Below, piece after piece: positions 17,903 through 26,168 of a stretch of 45,377 bases of DNA. The DNA lies in assembly GCA_001701225.1 (NCBI GenBank), contig DAAQ01000013.1:1-45377 (forward strand), in the 5' to 3' direction. The stretch is from Bacteroidales bacterium H5. Lineage in GTDB: Bacteria > Bacteroidota > Bacteroidia > Bacteroidales > Muribaculaceae. The notes beneath the pieces are model-generated. The model was not told the origin of the DNA. It worked only from the letters and a program-made list of their open reading frames with translations, and did not search any database. How positions within the stretch are numbered: the stretch's first letter is position 1; each line of letters opens with the position of its first letter. The position numbers were made by a program, and so were the translations under genes.

Positions 17903-19111
17903 ATGGATAAGAAAAAAGTAGTACTGGCCTTCAGCGGCGGCCTCGATACATCGTTTGCCGCTAAATATCTCTCGGAGGACCTCGGTTATGAGGTGCATAC
18001 CGCCATCGCCAATACGGGCGGATTCAGCCCCGAGGAGCTTGAGCGCATACGCGAGCGGGCTCTCAAGCTGGGCGCGGCCTCGCATGCCACCCTCGACGTG
18101 ACCGACGACTACTACAACCGTTCCATCAAATATATGATTGCCGGAAATGTGCTGCGCAACGGCACATATCCCATCTCGGTATCGTCCGAGCGTATCTTCC
18201 AGGCAATCGCCATAATCGAGTATGCCAAGAAGATTGGTGCCGACGCAGTGGCCCACGGCTCGACAGGCGCCGGCAACGACCAGGTGCGTTTCGACCTCAC
18301 TTTCCAGATTCTGGCACCCGAGATCGAGATAATCACCCCCACACGCGATATGACACTGACCCGCGAGTATGAGATTGACTATCTGAAGAAGCACGGCATC
18401 GAGGCCGATTTCAAGAAGATGGAATACTCTATCAACAAGGGCCTGTGGGGTACCTCGATAGGTGGCAAGGAGACGCTGCGCTCGGAGCAGACGCTTCCCG
18501 ATTCGGCCTATCCGAGCCAGGTGACCGAACACGGCGAGGAGCATATCACAATCACCTTCGAGAAGGGTGAGCCCAAGGCCGTGAACGGCAAGGTGTATGA
18601 GAATCCCGTCGACGCCATCCGCGAGGTTGAGCGTCTGGGCGCACGCTATGGCATCGGCCGTGACATGCACATCGGCGACACCATCATCGGCATCAAGGGG
18701 CGTGTCGGATTCGAGGCCGCAGGCCCCATCCTCATCATCGCCGCCCACAAGATGCTCGAGAAGCACACCCTGACCAAGTGGCAGCAGTACTGGAAGGACC
18801 AGATAGGCACATGGTACGGGATGTTCCTGCACGAGAGCCAGTATCTCGACCCCGTGATGCGCGAGATGGAGGCATATCTTGAGACCTCGCAGCGCAATGT
18901 CTCGGGCACCGTGGAGATCATACTGCGTCCGCTGTCGTACACGCTTGTGGGCGTGGATACCCCCTTCGACCTGATGAAGACCGATTTCGGCGAGTATGGC
19001 GAGGTCAACAAGGCATGGAGCGCAGACGACGTGAAGGGCTTCACCCGCATCATGGCCAACCCCATGAAGATATATCACAACGTGCAGCTGCGCAACGGCA
19101 AGGAGGAGTGA
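17903..19111 (+). CDS. argG: argininosuccinate synthase
   Basis: A 402-residue ATP-dependent ligase joining citrulline and aspartate. The ATP pyrophosphatase loop AFSGGLDTS is at 9-17. YPISVSSERIFQAIAI and ADAVAHGSTGAGNDQVRFD are strongly conserved, and the C-terminal helix-rich dimer part is present. Cells using an acylated route must first remove the acyl group (see argE at 22963), so this enzyme acts on free citrulline. The gene follows GNAT after 146 nt of repeats without a recognisable promoter, and stops 4 nt before argC starts. Confidence 0.96.
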   Translation: MDKKKVVLAFSGGLDTSFAAKYLSEDLGYEVHTAIANTGGFSPEELERIRERALKLGAASHATLDVTDDYYNRSIKYMIAGNVLRNGTYPISVSSERIFQAIAIIEYAKKIGADAVAHGSTGAGNDQVRFDLTFQILAPEIEIITPTRDMTLTREYEIDYLKKHGIEADFKKMEYSINKGLWGTSIGGKETLRSEQTLPDSAYPSQVTEHGEEHITITFEKGEPKAVNGKVYENPVDAIREVERLGARYGIGRDMHIGDTIIGIKGRVGFEAAGPILIIAAHKMLEKHTLTKWQQYWKDQIGTWYGMFLHESQYLDPVMREMEAYLETSQRNVSGTVEIILRPLSYTLVGVDTPFDLMKTDFGEYGEVNKAWSADDVKGFTRIMANPMKIYHNVQLRNGKEE

Positions 19112-19115
19112 CCCG

Positions 19116-20072
19116 ATGATAAAGGCCGGAATCATAGGCGGCGCGGGCTACACGGCAGGTGAGCTCGTGCGCCTCCTCATAAACCATCCCGAGGTCGAGA
19201 TTGTGTTTGTCCACTCGACCTCGAACGCCGGGGCGCCCCTTGCCCACGTACACGAGGGGCTTATCGGCGAGACCGATATGCGGTTTGCCGAGACATACGA
19301 CCTCGGGGCGGTAGATGTGGTGTTCCTGTGTCAGGGACACGGATTCAGCCGCAAGTTCTGGGAGGAGAACCCGATGCCCGAGGGGCTGAAGGTGATTGAC
19401 CTTGCCCAGGACTACCGCGACGAGTCGGAGGGATATGTCTACGGTCTGCCCGAGTGGCAGGGCGGCAAGGTGCGCGGCGCGCGCAAGCTGGCCAATCCCG
19501 GCTGCTTCGCCACTGCCATACAGCTTGCACTGCTCCCCCTCGCTGCCGCCCGTAAGCTTGGCAGCGTGTATGTCACCGGCATCACCGGGTCGACCGGGGC
19601 GGGTGTCAAGCCGGGTGCCACCACACATTTCTCATGGCGCAACGACAACCTGAGCGTCTACAAGGCATTCACCCACCAGCACCTCATCGAGATACGTCGC
19701 AACCTGGGCGCACTCAACGGCAAGGAGCCTGACATCACCTTCATACCCCTGCGCGGCGACTTTGCCCGCGGCATCTTCGTGACCGCCGTTGCCGATGCGG
19801 GGATGACCGCCGACGAGGCCCGCGCGATGTATGCGGAGTATTATAAGGATGCACCCTTCACCCACATCTCCGACCGTCCCGTAGACCTCAAGCAGGTGGT
19901 CAATACCAACAAGTGTGTCATCGGGCTCGAGGAGCACGAGGGGAAACTGCTCATCGTCTCGGCCATCGACAATCTGCTCAAGGGCGCATCGGGACAGGCC
20001 GTCGAGAACATGAACCTCATGTTCGGTCTGCCCGAGAAGACCGGTCTCGGCCTCAAGCCCTCGGCATTCTAA
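19116..20072 (+). CDS. argC: N-acyl-gamma-glutamyl-phosphate reductase
   Basis: A 318-residue NADPH-dependent reductase making the acylated glutamate semialdehyde. GIIGGAGYTAGEL (5-17) is the nucleotide-binding loop. ANPGCFATA holds the catalytic Cys130 that forms the thioester with substrate. HFSWRNDNLSVYKAFTHQH follows as in the short ArgC type. It lies 4 nt after argG and 25 nt before argD. The acyl group handled may be succinyl, by inference from the carbamoyltransferase. Confidence 0.95.
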   Translation: MIKAGIIGGAGYTAGELVRLLINHPEVEIVFVHSTSNAGAPLAHVHEGLIGETDMRFAETYDLGAVDVVFLCQGHGFSRKFWEENPMPEGLKVIDLAQDYRDESEGYVYGLPEWQGGKVRGARKLANPGCFATAIQLALLPLAAARKLGSVYVTGITGSTGAGVKPGATTHFSWRNDNLSVYKAFTHQHLIEIRRNLGALNGKEPDITFIPLRGDFARGIFVTAVADAGMTADEARAMYAEYYKDAPFTHISDRPVDLKQVVNTNKCVIGLEEHEGKLLIVSAIDNLLKGASGQAVENMNLMFGLPEKTGLGLKPSAF

Positions 20073-20097
20073 TCTAAAAATACAATACCTACGATAA

Positions 20098-21234
20098 ATG
20101 ACTTTATTCGACGTTTACTCTCTCTATGACATCGAGCCTGTGAGCGGGAAGGGCTCGTATGTCTTCACCGCCGACGGCACCCGCTATCTCGACCTGTACG
20201 GCGGCCATGCCGTCATCTCGATCGGGCATGCGCATCCACGCTATGTCGAGGCTGTGGCCGGACAGGTGGGCCGTCTGGGCTTCTACTCGAACTCGGTCAA
20301 GAACTCGCTGCAGCAGCAGCTTGCCGACCGTCTGGGACGCCTCAGCGGCTATGACTCATACCAGCTCTTCCTGTGCAACTCGGGGGCCGAGGCCAACGAG
20401 AATGCCATGAAGCTGGCGTCGTTCGCCACCGGGCGAAGCAAGATTCTGGCGTTTGACCGCGCATTCCACGGCCGTACCTCAGGCGCTGTCGCCGCTACGG
20501 ACAATCCGAAGATACAGGCTCCCTTCAACGCCACGCAGAATGTGGAGTTCGCCCCCCTCGGCGACATCGACGCCGTGAGGGCCAAGCTCTCGACAGGCGA
20601 GTTTGCCGCCGTGATAGTCGAGGGAATCCAGGGTGTGGCCGGTATCAGGATGGTCGATGACGATTTCCTGCGCAAGCTGCGCACCGTCTGCGACAACACC
20701 GGCACCCTGCTGATACTCGACGAGATACAGAGCGGCTATGGCCGCACGGGTCAGTTCTTCGCCCACCAGCATGCGGGTGTGAGACCCGACATCATCACCT
20801 GTGCCAAAGGTATAGCCAACGGATTTCCGATGGGTGCGGTGCTGATTTCGCCTGACATCGAGGCCGTCAAGGGTATGCTGGGCACCACATTCGGCGGCAA
20901 CCATCTGGCATGTGCCGCCGCCATAGCCGTGCTTGACGTCATGGCCGAGGAGCATCTTGTGGAGAATGCCGCCGAGACAGGACATTATCTGCTTGAGCGT
21001 CTCGCAGAGATGGCCAAAGACTCGGACGAGATTACCGATGTGCGCGGACGCGGCCTGATGATAGGCATAGAGATAAAGGGGGATGCCTCGGCCCTGCGCA
21101 AGAAGCTGCTTTTCGAGGGGAAGATATTCACCGGCGGAGCCGGAGCCCACACAGTGCGTCTGCTCCCGGCCCTCGGACTCACGATAGAGCAGGCAGACAC
21201 ATTCCTCGAAACATTCAAGAAATACATCGGATGA
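20098..21234 (+). CDS. argD: acylornithine aminotransferase
   Basis: A 378-residue class III aminotransferase using pyridoxal phosphate. It converts the acylated semialdehyde to acylornithine with glutamate as amino donor. CNSGAEANENAMK (93-105) is the phosphate-binding loop, LLILDEIQSGYGRTG holds Asp208, and CAKGIANGFPMGAV places the cofactor Lys at 237. Length is near the usual 375-400. The stop overlaps the next start in ATGA, so translation of the carbamoyltransferase is probably coupled. A role in lysine synthesis (DapC activity) is also possible for this family. Confidence 0.95.
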   Translation: MTLFDVYSLYDIEPVSGKGSYVFTADGTRYLDLYGGHAVISIGHAHPRYVEAVAGQVGRLGFYSNSVKNSLQQQLADRLGRLSGYDSYQLFLCNSGAEANENAMKLASFATGRSKILAFDRAFHGRTSGAVAATDNPKIQAPFNATQNVEFAPLGDIDAVRAKLSTGEFAAVIVEGIQGVAGIRMVDDDFLRKLRTVCDNTGTLLILDEIQSGYGRTGQFFAHQHAGVRPDIITCAKGIANGFPMGAVLISPDIEAVKGMLGTTFGGNHLACAAAIAVLDVMAEEHLVENAAETGHYLLERLAEMAKDSDEITDVRGRGLMIGIEIKGDASALRKKLLFEGKIFTGGAGAHTVRLLPALGLTIEQADTFLETFKKYIG

Positions 21235-22190
21235 AGATGAGACATTTCACCAACGTCAATGACATAGGCCCCCTCGACGCAGCCGTCAGGGAGGCTCTCG
21301 ATATAAAGAAAGACCGTTTTGCCTACACTGACCTCGGCCGTAACAGGACACTGATGATGATATTCTTCAACTCGAGTCTCCGCACACGCCTCTCCACACA
21401 GAAGGCCGCGTTGAACCTTGGGATGAATGTCATAGTCCTCGATGTCAACCAGGGTGCATGGAAGCTCGAGACCGAGCGCGGCGTCATCATGGACAGCGAC
21501 AAAGCCGAGCACCTGCTGGAGGCTATCCCCGTGATGGGCAGCTATTGCGACATCATAGGTGTGCGCTCGTTTGCCGGACTCAAGGATAAGGCCGAGGACT
21601 ATGAGGAGAGGGTCATAAACCAGTTCATACGCTACTCGGGACGTCCCGTCTTCTCTATGGAGGCCGCGACACGTCATCCCCTGCAGAGCTTTGCAGACCT
21701 CATCACCATCGAGGAATACAAGACCAAGCCCAGGCCCAAGGTGGTCATGACATGGGCACCGCATCCCAAGGCTCTGCCGCAGGCCGTCCCCAACTCGTTT
21801 GCCGAGTGGATGAACGCCACGGACTATGATTTCGTCATCACACATCCCGAAGGGTATGAGCTTGCTCCCGAGTTTGTGGGGCGTGCCAAGGTCGAGTATG
21901 ACCAGCGCAAGGCTCTCGAGGGTGCCGATTTCGTATATGCCAAGAACTGGTCGGCATTTGCCGACCCCAACTATGGCAAGGTGCTCTCGACCGACCGCGC
22001 ATGGACTGTCGACACCGAGAAGATGGGGCTGACCGACAATGCATTCTTCATGCACTGCCTGCCGGTGCGCCGCAACATGATCGTGACCGACGACGTGATA
22101 GAGTCCGAGCGCTCGATTGTGATACCCGAGGCTGCAAACCGCGAGATTTCGGCCCAGGTAGTGCTCAAACGTATGCTTGAGTCGCTATGA
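21231..22190 (+). CDS. argF': N-succinylornithine carbamoyltransferase (ArgF')
   Basis: A 319-residue transcarbamylase very like the Bacteroides fragilis enzyme that carbamoylates succinylornithine. SSLRTR (48-53) binds carbamoyl phosphate, with HPLQS and HCLPVRRNM further on. NQGAWKLETERGVIMDSDK is the loop that distinguishes acyl-ornithine enzymes from ordinary ornithine carbamoyltransferase. The position that sets acyl choice (Pro90 in B. fragilis, Glu92 in the Xanthomonas acetylornithine enzyme) is Ala here: residue 92 from this start, 90 if the ATG at 21237 is used. Small residues there are reported to go with succinyl preference, so succinylornithine is the likelier substrate. The 4-nt overlap with argD favours 21231; the B. 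fragilis N-terminus fits 21237 better. Confidence 0.92.
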   Translation: MKMRHFTNVNDIGPLDAAVREALDIKKDRFAYTDLGRNRTLMMIFFNSSLRTRLSTQKAALNLGMNVIVLDVNQGAWKLETERGVIMDSDKAEHLLEAIPVMGSYCDIIGVRSFAGLKDKAEDYEERVINQFIRYSGRPVFSMEAATRHPLQSFADLITIEEYKTKPRPKVVMTWAPHPKALPQAVPNSFAEWMNATDYDFVITHPEGYELAPEFVGRAKVEYDQRKALEGADFVYAKNWSAFADPNYGKVLSTDRAWTVDTEKMGLTDNAFFMHCLPVRRNMIVTDDVIESERSIVIPEAANREISAQVVLKRMLESL

Positions 22191-22966
22191 GCGCACCTGT
22201 CACCGTTGTCAAGATAGGCGGGAATGTCGTGGACAATCCCGACGCCCTCGGCAGGTTTGTCGGTGAGTTTGCCGCGATGCCGGGGCGCAAGATACTCGTG
22301 CATGGCGGTGGAAAGGAAGCCACCCGCCTGAGCGCGCGCCTTGAGATACCCACCACCATGATAGAGGGTAGGCGCGTCACCTCGCGCGAGACCCTCGATG
22401 TCGTGACCATGGTCTATGCCGGGCTGGTCAACAAGCGTGTCGTGTCGCTGCTGCAGGCGGCAGGGTGCGATGCCGTGGGGCTCTGCGGAGCCGACGGCGA
22501 CGCAATCCACGCCACCATGCGCCCCAAAGAGCCGATAGACTACGGATTCGTGGGGGACATCGCTCCCGAGGGGGTCAACGCACGCTTCATAGACTCGCTG
22601 CTCGACGCAGGGAAGGTACCTGTGTTCTGTGCAATAACCCACGACGGAGAGGGTACGCTGCTCAACTGTAACGCCGACTCGGTGGCCTCCGCGCTGGCCA
22701 TAGGGATGGCCGGAACCACTGCGGCAGACCTGGTGTATTGTTTCGAGCAACCGGGAGTCATGGAAGACATTGACCGCCCCGACTCACTAATCCCCGAGAT
22801 AACCCCCGCGCTCTACGCCTCGCTCAAGGAAAGCGGTGTGGTGAGCAAGGGCATGATTCCGAAGATTGAGAACGCACTGCGTGCCGTGGAGCTCGGGGTG
22901 TCGAGCGTGACCATCAAGCATGCCGACAACCTCAACAACACCACAGGCACCGTCATACACCTATGA
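22187..22966 (+). CDS. argB: acylglutamate kinase
   Basis: A 259-residue amino-acid kinase phosphorylating the acylated glutamate. VVKIGGNVVDN is the N-terminal phosphate-binding strand, KILVHGGGKEATRLS the glycine-rich loop, and NCNADSVASALAIG the nucleotide region. The N-terminus lacks the extra helix found in arginine-inhibited hexameric kinases such as that of Thermotoga, so feedback inhibition may act elsewhere (inference). It overlaps argF' and argE by 4 nt each, so translation is coupled on both sides. Confidence 0.94.
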   Translation: MSAPVTVVKIGGNVVDNPDALGRFVGEFAAMPGRKILVHGGGKEATRLSARLEIPTTMIEGRRVTSRETLDVVTMVYAGLVNKRVVSLLQAAGCDAVGLCGADGDAIHATMRPKEPIDYGFVGDIAPEGVNARFIDSLLDAGKVPVFCAITHDGEGTLLNCNADSVASALAIGMAGTTAADLVYCFEQPGVMEDIDRPDSLIPEITPALYASLKESGVVSKGMIPKIENALRAVELGVSSVTIKHADNLNNTTGTVIHL

Positions 22967-24039
22967 GCGCGCAGCCACGATATGTCGGGCTGCTGCAGCG
23001 GCTCATAGCCACACCGTCGGTGTCGAGGGACGAGAGCGGCACGGCAGACATAATATATGACTATCTTGCCGCGCATGGAGCCGGGCCTGAGAGGGTACAT
23101 AACAATGTCTTTGCCTTCTCGGAGGGGTTTGACCCCGCACGGCCCACGCTGCTGCTCAACTCGCACCACGATACTGTTCGCCCGGCGGCCTCATATACCC
23201 GCGACCCGCACAGCCCCGACATCGAGGGCGGATACCTCTATGGCCTCGGCAGCAACGACGCGGGAGCCTCGGCGGTGACACTGACAGAGGTGTTCCTGAA
23301 CCTGCGAGAGAGAGAACTCCCCTTCAACCTGCTGCTTGCCATCACCGCCGAGGAGGAGGTCGGTGGCGAACATGGCATGAGGGCCTTCCTCCCCGCAATG
23401 GCCGCGAGAGGCATAGAGATTGCCTGTGCCATCGTGGGTGAGCCCACGGGGATGCAGCCTGCGGTGGCCGAGAGAGGGCTTGTGGTGCTCGACTGCGTGA
23501 CACGCGGTGTGAGCGGCCATGCCGCAAGAGGTGAGGGTATCAACGCCCTCTACCGCGCCATCGACGATATAGACCGTCTGCGCTGCTGGCATGCCCCCGG
23601 GGGCTCGGAGATACTCGGCGAGGTGACACTCAATGTCACACAGATCGAGGCCGGAAGGGCGCATAACGTCATCCCCGACGAATGCCGTTGGGTAGTTGAT
23701 ATCCGCACCACAGACCGCTATAGCAACGAGGAGACCGTGGAGATGCTGCGTGATGTCGTCTGTCACACCGAGATGATCCCGCGCTCGACCCGTGTCAGGG
23801 CCTCGGTGATAGCCGACGGGCATCCGCTGGTACAGGCGTGCCGCAGACTCGGGCTTGAGCCCTTTGTGTCGCCCACGACGAGCGATATGTCGCTGATGCA
23901 CGGGTTCCCCTCGCTGAAGATAGGCCCGGGCGAGTCGTCGCGCAGCCACTCGGCCGACGAATATGTGCGCCTCGACGAGATGGAGCGCGCCGTTGAGATA
24001 TATACCGAAATAATAACCTCACTCACCACTCTGCAATAA
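22963..24039 (+). CDS. argE: M20-family acylornithine/acylcitrulline deacylase
   Basis: A 358-residue metal-dependent amidohydrolase. NSHHDT (66-71) and GSNDAGA with Asp99 are metal ligands, ITAEEEVGG (127-135) carries the general-base Glu, GEPTG is present, and SRSHSADEYV gives the late His. A lid/dimer domain sits in the middle (VSGHAARGEG on). With a succinylornithine carbamoyltransferase in the cluster, the product to be deacylated is most likely succinylcitrulline, so this enzyme would act after carbamoylation, not on acetylornithine. That assignment is inference from pathway logic. Overlaps argB by 4 nt and argH by 1 nt. Confidence 0.88.
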   Translation: MSAQPRYVGLLQRLIATPSVSRDESGTADIIYDYLAAHGAGPERVHNNVFAFSEGFDPARPTLLLNSHHDTVRPAASYTRDPHSPDIEGGYLYGLGSNDAGASAVTLTEVFLNLRERELPFNLLLAITAEEEVGGEHGMRAFLPAMAARGIEIACAIVGEPTGMQPAVAERGLVVLDCVTRGVSGHAARGEGINALYRAIDDIDRLRCWHAPGGSEILGEVTLNVTQIEAGRAHNVIPDECRWVVDIRTTDRYSNEETVEMLRDVVCHTEMIPRSTRVRASVIADGHPLVQACRRLGLEPFVSPTTSDMSLMHGFPSLKIGPGESSRSHSADEYVRLDEMERAVEIYTEIITSLTTLQ

Positions 24040-25337
24040 TGAAACTCTGGAGCAAGGGCTTCGAGCCCGACAAGATGATAGAACAGTTCACCGTGGGCAA
24101 TGACCGTGAGCTGGACCTGCGCCTGGCGCGCTATGACATAGAGGGCTCGATGGCCCATATAAGGATGCTCGAGAGCATCGGACTGCTGACCGGCGAGGAG
24201 CTTGACAGGCTGCTCGAGGGTCTGGCTGAGATAATGGGTACTGTCGACGACGGGACATTCACCATCGAGGAGGGTGTCGAGGATGTGCACTCGCAGGTAG
24301 AGTTCATGCTCACCAAGAAGCTCGGCGACATCGGCAAGAAGATACATTCGGGCCGCTCGCGCAACGACCAGGTGCTGGTCGACCTTAAGCTCTTCATGCG
24401 CGAGGAGCTGAAATCGCTCGCCCTCGCGGTCGAGAAGCTGTTCAACCGACTGATAGAGTTGAGCGAGAAGCACAAGGATGACCTGATGCCGGGCTACACG
24501 CACCTGCAGGTGGCAATGCCGTCGTCGTTCGGACTGTGGTTCGGAGCATACGCCGAGTCGCTTGCCGATGACATGCAGATGCTTGTGGCGGCATACAACA
24601 TAGCCAACCAGAATCCGCTCGGGTCGGCTGCGGGCTACGGTTCGTCGTTCCCTCTCGACCGCACCATGACCACACGTCTGCTTGGGTTTGCCGACCTGCA
24701 CTATAATGTGGTGGCGGCCCAGATGTCGCGCGGCAAGACCGAGCGTGCCGCCTCGATGGCCATCGCCTCGATTGCCTCGACCCTGGGACACCTCGCGATG
24801 GACGTGTGTATGTGGATGTGCCAGAATTTCGGCTTCGTGTCCTTCCCCGACGAGCTGACCACCGGCTCGTCGATAATGCCCCACAAGAAGAACCCTGACG
24901 TGTTCGAGATAATGCGCGGCAAGTGCAACAGGCTCCAGTCGATACCAAACGAGATTGCCCTGCTGACGGGCAACCTCCCGCTGGGATATAACCGCGACCT
25001 GCAGTTGCTGAAGGACATCATCTTCCCGGCCACTACGGAGATGAAGGAGTGCCTTGAGATGGCCGATTTCATGCTGCAGCATATACGCATACGCAAGGAC
25101 ATACTCGAGGACCAGAGGTATGACTATCTCTTTACCGTCGAGGAGGTGAACCGCCTCGTGCTGGGCGGAATGCCATTCAGGGAGGCCTACAAGAAGGTGG
25201 GCCTTGAGGTGCAGGACGGTACATACCGGCCCGTGCGCAGTGTGAAGCATACACACGAGGGGAGTATAAACAATCTGTGCAACAAGGAGATAGTGCGTAA
25301 GTTTGAAGGTGTCATGGCCGGATTAAGGCAATCTTAA
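24039..25337 (+). CDS. argH: argininosuccinate lyase
   Basis: A 432-residue member of the fumarase/aspartase superfamily that splits argininosuccinate into arginine and fumarate, the last step of the pathway. HSGRSRNDQVLVDLKL and GYTHLQVAMPSSFG are typical, and GSSIMPHKKNPD is the superfamily signature loop. The A of its ATG is shared with the TAA of argE. It is the last gene of the cluster; transcription may continue into the structured RNA that follows and end at the terminator at 25635-25678. Confidence 0.95.
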   Translation: MKLWSKGFEPDKMIEQFTVGNDRELDLRLARYDIEGSMAHIRMLESIGLLTGEELDRLLEGLAEIMGTVDDGTFTIEEGVEDVHSQVEFMLTKKLGDIGKKIHSGRSRNDQVLVDLKLFMREELKSLALAVEKLFNRLIELSEKHKDDLMPGYTHLQVAMPSSFGLWFGAYAESLADDMQMLVAAYNIANQNPLGSAAGYGSSFPLDRTMTTRLLGFADLHYNVVAAQMSRGKTERAASMAIASIASTLGHLAMDVCMWMCQNFGFVSFPDELTTGSSIMPHKKNPDVFEIMRGKCNRLQSIPNEIALLTGNLPLGYNRDLQLLKDIIFPATTEMKECLEMADFMLQHIRIRKDILEDQRYDYLFTVEEVNRLVLGGMPFREAYKKVGLEVQDGTYRPVRSVKHTHEGSINNLCNKEIVRKFEGVMAGLRQS

Positions 25338-25360
25338 CACCTTTTCAACGAGATTTAACG

Positions 25361-25678
25361 CGACGTCCCCGCCACGGTCAAAACCTTTTCGTGGCGGGGG
25401 CGTTAGTATAAGTGAAAGCACGAAAGAACCTCGGTTCCCGTAGGTTTTCAACTGTAGCCCTCCCGGATATAGTCCCTGGGCTATGTGGAACGAGGTTCCA
25501 CGACATCCCGGCGCAGGACGCTGAATCCCCGCAAGGGGGGACGACACGCCAGGCCCCGGCAACGACGAAGGTCTTTAGCCGTAAAGACCTTGGGATGGCA
25601 AGATTTAATGTCCATCCCCGTACACAACACCCATGACCCGGCCATAGCGGTACCAGCGACCCAAGGCCGGGTCTTTTT
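25361..25678 (+). ncRNA. candidate structured RNA downstream of argH
   Basis: Between argH and the terminator lie consecutive stems: 25363-25376 with 25390-25403 (14 bp, one G-U); GAAC-ctcg-GTTC (25426-25437); TAGCCC/GGGCTA (25455-25460, 25478-25483); GTGGAAC-gag-GTTCCAC (25485-25501); CCCC-gcaa-GGGG (25527-25538); AAGGTCTTTA-gccg-TAAAGACCTT (25568-25591, 10 bp); GGGATGG/CCATCCC (25592-25598, 25612-25618); then a 9-bp terminator stem. The loops of two stems (CTCG and CGAG) are complementary. No good protein frame fits. It lacks the marks of tmRNA, RNase P RNA, SRP RNA and common riboswitches. It may be its own transcript or a processed tail of the arg mRNA; no clear promoter was found. Confidence 0.55.
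25635..25678 (+). terminator. intrinsic terminator after argH and the structured RNA
   Basis: GACCCGGCC (25635-25643) pairs perfectly with GGCCGGGTC (25665-25673) and is followed directly by TTTTT. The loop is 21 nt. It works in the plus direction only; the minus strand lacks a T-tract after the stem. Confidence 0.85.
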
Positions 25679-25680
25679 GT

Positions 25681-25716
25681 GAATGAGAAATTAGGAATGA
25701 GGAATTAGAAATTGGG
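25681..25716. repeat. AT-rich repeat, copy 3
   Basis: Contains AATGAGGAATTAGAAATT, identical over 18 nt to the copy at 9624. It begins right after the terminator. Orientation is opposite to the copy at 17815. Confidence 0.6.
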
Positions 25717-25807
25717 GGAGGGGAATTCAAAATTTGAAACAAATGTAGAAATGCTCCATTTTTTTGAGTTCTGCAAATATTCCTTTAGGTGCCGTGTAAC
25801 AAGATTG

Positions 25808-25997
25808 TGAGGCCCGCGAGGGCCGATGTTATGGATAGCCCACGGTGACCGCAGGGAACCGTGGGGGCTATCAGATAAAAACAAGCTGAACCCCGCAGGG
25901 GTGATGTCATAAGTAGCAATATATGACATCGCCCCTGGCGGGGCTCAATCAATAGTGACGGGAGACCTCCCCGGGTTCCCGATGGTCACCCGGGGTT
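25808..25997. repeat. array of intergenic palindromes
   Basis: No gene. Successive hairpins: GGCCC-gcga-GGGCC (25811-25824); GATAGCCCACGGT with ACCGTGGGGGCTATC (25834-25846, 25858-25872); an arm at 25891-25911 with its near-complement at 25922-25943 (about 21 bp, one wobble and one bulge); and CCCCGGGT with ACCCGGGG near 25969-25996. A 20-nt motif, TGAGGCCCGC(G)AGGGCCGATG, recurs at 45173-45192. Bases 25998-26103 hold only a few smaller GC palindromes. Confidence 0.6.
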
Positions 25998-26103
25998 ATT
26001 CATGACGACGGCCCTCTGGGCCTGGGGATGCTCCTTTGGGCTGCCTTCCCATGCCCTGCAGGGAGGGTAGCGGCATTCATGTTACTTAATGAGAATCAGA
26101 AAT

Positions 26104-26130
26104 CGGGGCCGTGCCTGTGGCACGACCCCG
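26104..26130 (-). terminator. probable terminator after the OmpA-like gene
   Basis: A 12-bp stem with one G-U pair (CGGGGTCGTGCC and GGCACGGCCCCG on the minus strand, 3-nt loop), about 40 nt after the stop at 26169. Only a short T-rich stretch (ATTTCTGATTCTC) follows, so termination may be weaker than elsewhere. Confidence 0.6.
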
Positions 26131-26168
26131 ACGTCGAATTATTGTTGAGGAAAGAGAAGAGGGTCAGT

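Noticed and set aside
17882..19135. 417-codon minus-strand frame
   Set aside because: Antisense to argG, which has complete catalytic motifs.
25361..25678. tmRNA, RNase P RNA, SRP RNA or a known riboswitch
   Set aside because: None of the invariant sequences of these families were found; left as an unclassified RNA candidate.
25808..25997. Possible CRISPR array
   Set aside because: The palindromes differ from each other and lack regular spacing; no cas genes are present.
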